Positions 61,513 to 64,000 of a stretch of 64,000 nucleotides of DNA are shown here, in pieces. Source of the DNA: Golubevia sp. BC0850 (taxonomy: Eukaryota > Basidiomycota > Exobasidiomycetes > Golubeviales > Golubeviaceae); the NCBI GenBank assembly GCA_012976225.1, contig JAAVVG010000017.1, positions 591,822 to 655,821 of the forward strand. The letters are read 5' to 3'. The notes below the pieces were generated by a model. That model did no database searches and was not told where the DNA came from. It worked only from the letters and a program-made list of their open reading frames with translations. A program made the position numbers and the translations under genes. Within the stretch, counting starts at the first letter, position 1. The number at the start of each line of letters is the position of its first letter.

Positions 61513-64000
61513 TCAGACTTTTCGTTTCTTCCCCTTCCCATTTGCTGATTTTCCCCCACTTGCCTTCTCTCCCTCTCCATCTCTATCTCTCTTGTTCATT
61601 CTACCGACAATAGCTTTCCAATCCTCTTCCTTGTTTCCCTGCTGTCCATCAGGTTTACCCGACTCCTCTCTAGGAGCGTCTTCTCCCATTCTACCTCTCT
61701 GTTTCTTCCTTCTTTCTTCCATCAATTTGTCCATTCCTTTGGTCTTGATGAAACTTGGATGACTTGGATCAAGAGCGAATCTATGATCTTCCAATAGGTT
61801 ACTGAATCTCGAATCACCGACATCGATTTCGAATCCAGGTTGAGTAGCACCGGGTCCTCTTTCATCTTCGTCTTCCTTGTTCTTTCGGTATTTCTTGCTT
61901 TTCTTGGGTTTCTTGTCTAGTCCTTTCTCTGCTCTGATGACATCTTTCATATTGAAGTGAGCTCTTGAACTAGATTTCCCTCCATTCAATTCATCTCCAG
62001 AATCGTCGTCTACCATCAACTCTAATTCCGCCTTTGATCTTGCCAGTTCTGCTTCTTTTTCAGGTGAAAGGTTCTGTTTGTTCTTCTTTGACCTCTTGTC
62101 TTTCTTCGATCTCAGATCCTTGGAGCTAGGCTCGTCTCCTTCCTCGGCAGCCAAAGCAGCTTCGAAATCCATTTCTTCTCCAGCTTCTTGGAAGAAAGGA
62201 TCGTCCCAACCAAGATTTCCTCCTTCTCCACCTTCATCTTCATCCTCTTCATTTTCATCTTTCTTCTCTTCCTCGCCAGGTTTGTTCTTTCTCTTCTCCT
62301 TCTTTTCTCTCTGCTTCCTCATGTACTTTTCTAAAGTGGTTTCCTCTCCATCTTCGACCTTCTTTTTCTCTCCTCTAGCTTTCCGAGCAGCTGCTTCAGA
62401 AAGTCCAGGCATGAAGGTAACTTGCATGTCTCCTTCCTCTTCTCCCATTCCACCTCCTACGCCTCCATCTCTCTTTCTTCCAAAGACCCCTTTCGAAGAA
62501 TCTTTGCCGTCCCCGTCTAGATTCATTAACTTTCTAAAAGTTTCTCTAGCTTCTGGGTTATCTTCTCCTTCACTTTCCGAACCTGATCCTAAGTAAGCCC
62601 TGAAATCGTCGTCTCTGAGTTCAGCTGCTGTAGGCCCTTTCTTTCCTTTCTTGGATTTGGAGGTCTCTAAAGCATGACGACGTCGAGTGAGAGCGGTTCT
62701 TTCCGGATCATCTGCATCCCAGGTGAGAGAGACCTTAGAGTGTCGAAGAGCCTATCAGAGAGAGAATCGAGGGGAAGGAAAGGAGAAGAATGTCACGCGT
62801 GTGGTGTAGAAGCATCAGAAACTCGGCAAAAGGCTCGTCTTGCTTTGGGTTGCTGACGAGAAACTCTGTATAATACTCACATCAGTCCTCCAGTCCACTC
62901 CCTTGTAGCTCTTGGCTCCCTTACCACTGCTAACCTCCTCTCTACATTCGTCTCTCCAACCTCCTTCGACAGCTTTCTCTCCAGAAGCAGCTTCTCCTGG
63001 ACCTTCTGGAAATTCCATTCCTTCGGGAACGAAACGAAGATCAAAGATGTTTGCAGTTCTTTCCATTTCGGTGCCATCGATTTGATCGTAGACGAACCTG
63101 GCAGCTTCCTTTGAAGAGAAGGTGGCAACAGCGTAGAAGTATCTAGGGAGAGTTGAGAGGACCGAGAGTAAGTTTTGGCTGGAGTACAGATAGATGAATT
63201 AACCTCATGGACCTGACTCTACTCACCTCAGTCTTTCCAGCTGGTATTTCCTCAGCTTTTCGACATCGAACTCCTCTCCATCATCTACTTGAACTAGAGG
63301 ATCATCATCTTCATCCTCACTCAAATCACTATCATCTCTCTTGCTCTTCTTCTTTTTCTTGTTCTTCTTTCCTTTTTGGCCTTCAAAAATCTCTTTCGGA
63401 GGACCTTCTCTATCTTCTCTCTCCATTCTCTCTCTTCCAAAATCTGAAGGATAGACTCTAACGTAGAACAGCTCTCCTTGAACTTGAGATGTTTGCTTTG
63501 CTTTCCTTGGATCCGAATCAATTTTGAAACTTGAAGTTTTGGGTAGAGAGGAAGCTGGAGGAGCAGTTGGGCTGACGAGGGAAGAAAAGACCTTGAAAAG
63601 ATCCAAAGCTCTTAAATGATCCCAATCCATGTTGACTACAGCTATCCGATTTGAATCGTCTCCTACAGGAACCTCCTTTGCAGATCTGACTCTCTTGGCT
63701 TTATTCTTTGATTTCTTGTCGGATGAGAGCTTTGAAGTAGAGGGACCAGCTGCATCTTCATCTTGATCCTTTTCAGCTCTGATGGCAGCTTCAGCTTGAG
63801 CGTCTAGAAGAGCTGAAGTTTTTGAATCTAATGAAAGTTCTTTCTTCGCAGCAGCTAGAGAATGCTTTTCTGCTTCTGCCTCTTCATCCTCTTCCTCTTC
63901 ATTCAAATCCACTTCCAAATCACTGTCCTCCTCTTCATCATCCTCTCCTTCTTCTGCCAACCTCTTCTTCTCTCTAGCTCTCACCGCTGATCTACCGACT
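61513..64000 (-). CDS. ESF1: Pre-rRNA processing protein Esf1 (5' part beyond the window)
   Basis: The gene runs off the right edge. Visible exons are 64000-63227 (partial), 63142-62881 and 62751-61513, encoding about 755 residues. Landmarks: VGRSAVRAREKKRL at the edge; NRIAVVNMDWDHLRALDLFKVFSS, an RRM-like segment; FYVRVYPSDFGRERMEREDREGPP; then RYFYAVATFSSKEAARFVYDQIDGTEMERTANIFDLRFVP across an intron; VSLTWDADDPERTALTRRR; and near the C-terminus DSRFSNLLEDHRFALDPSHPSFIKTKGMDKLMEER, the NUC153-type motif. Esf1 is a nucleolar factor for early 18S rRNA processing. Long Lys/Glu-rich linkers separate these blocks. Confidence 0.94.

Noticed and set aside
62078-62596. 172-codon plus-strand Ser/Phe-rich open frame
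   Set aside because: Shadow of the Lys/Glu-rich ESF1 exon on the other strand.

Overview
The window is nuclear DNA from a fungus, almost certainly a basidiomycete. Genes lie on both strands about 2 kb apart and most are split by several 50-500 nt introns with gtgagt-type donors. The proteins are a conserved eukaryotic set: TFIIB, ribosomal eL30 and eL37, mitochondrial mS37, V-ATPase subunit E, ALG10, Rrp36, Esf1, an RBM39-like splicing factor, LYAR and UCH. Placement in Pucciniomycotina is only a guess. I see no transposon, tRNA, rRNA or CRISPR array. I annotate 30 protein-coding genes. Exon joins were derived by hand from splice signals and codon phase, so individual boundaries could be off by a base.

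Layout. 0.4-6.2 kb: a small HSP9/12-type stress protein, a secreted protein with an internal repeat, mS37 and TFIIB. 6.9-14 kb: a zinc-knuckle protein, a multi-pass membrane protein, and the divergent ribosomal pair eL30/eL37 with unusually long introns. 14.5-22 kb: a PPP-like phosphatase divergent from a ubiquitin hydrolase, LYAR and a secreted GH1 glucosidase. 22-32 kb: ribulose-phosphate 3-epimerase with an extra C-terminal tail, an unrecognised nuclear-looking protein, an EthA-like flavin monooxygenase and a BRCT protein. 32-39.3 kb: a 1.5-kilo-residue GATA-finger protein divergent from an RPA-interacting-protein homologue. 40-42.1 kb: a secreted precursor made of tandemly duplicated exon-intron units with Lys-Arg sites. 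42.4-51 kb: ALG10, a large acidic/basic protein, a small unknown, a second HSP9/12 paralogue and a BRI3-like membrane protein. 52-64 kb: RBM39-like splicing factor, Rrp36, a second secreted repeat protein, a small Tyr/Asn/Ser-rich protein with a 5-nt exon, V-ATPase E and the 3' part of ESF1.

The genes do not form one pathway. Ribosome production is over-represented (eL30, eL37, mS37, LYAR, Rrp36, Esf1), and many neighbours share short divergent promoters. The most unusual locus is 40057-42108. Its predicted product is a Kex2-type repeat precursor carrying two identical 49-residue peptides and two near-identical 62-64-residue peptides, built by two separate tandem duplications that copied introns as well as exons. 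Other notable features are micro-exons of 5, 13, 16, 18, 20 and 23 nt, two paralogous stress genes with the same intron phases, and two further secreted proteins that each contain an internal duplication.
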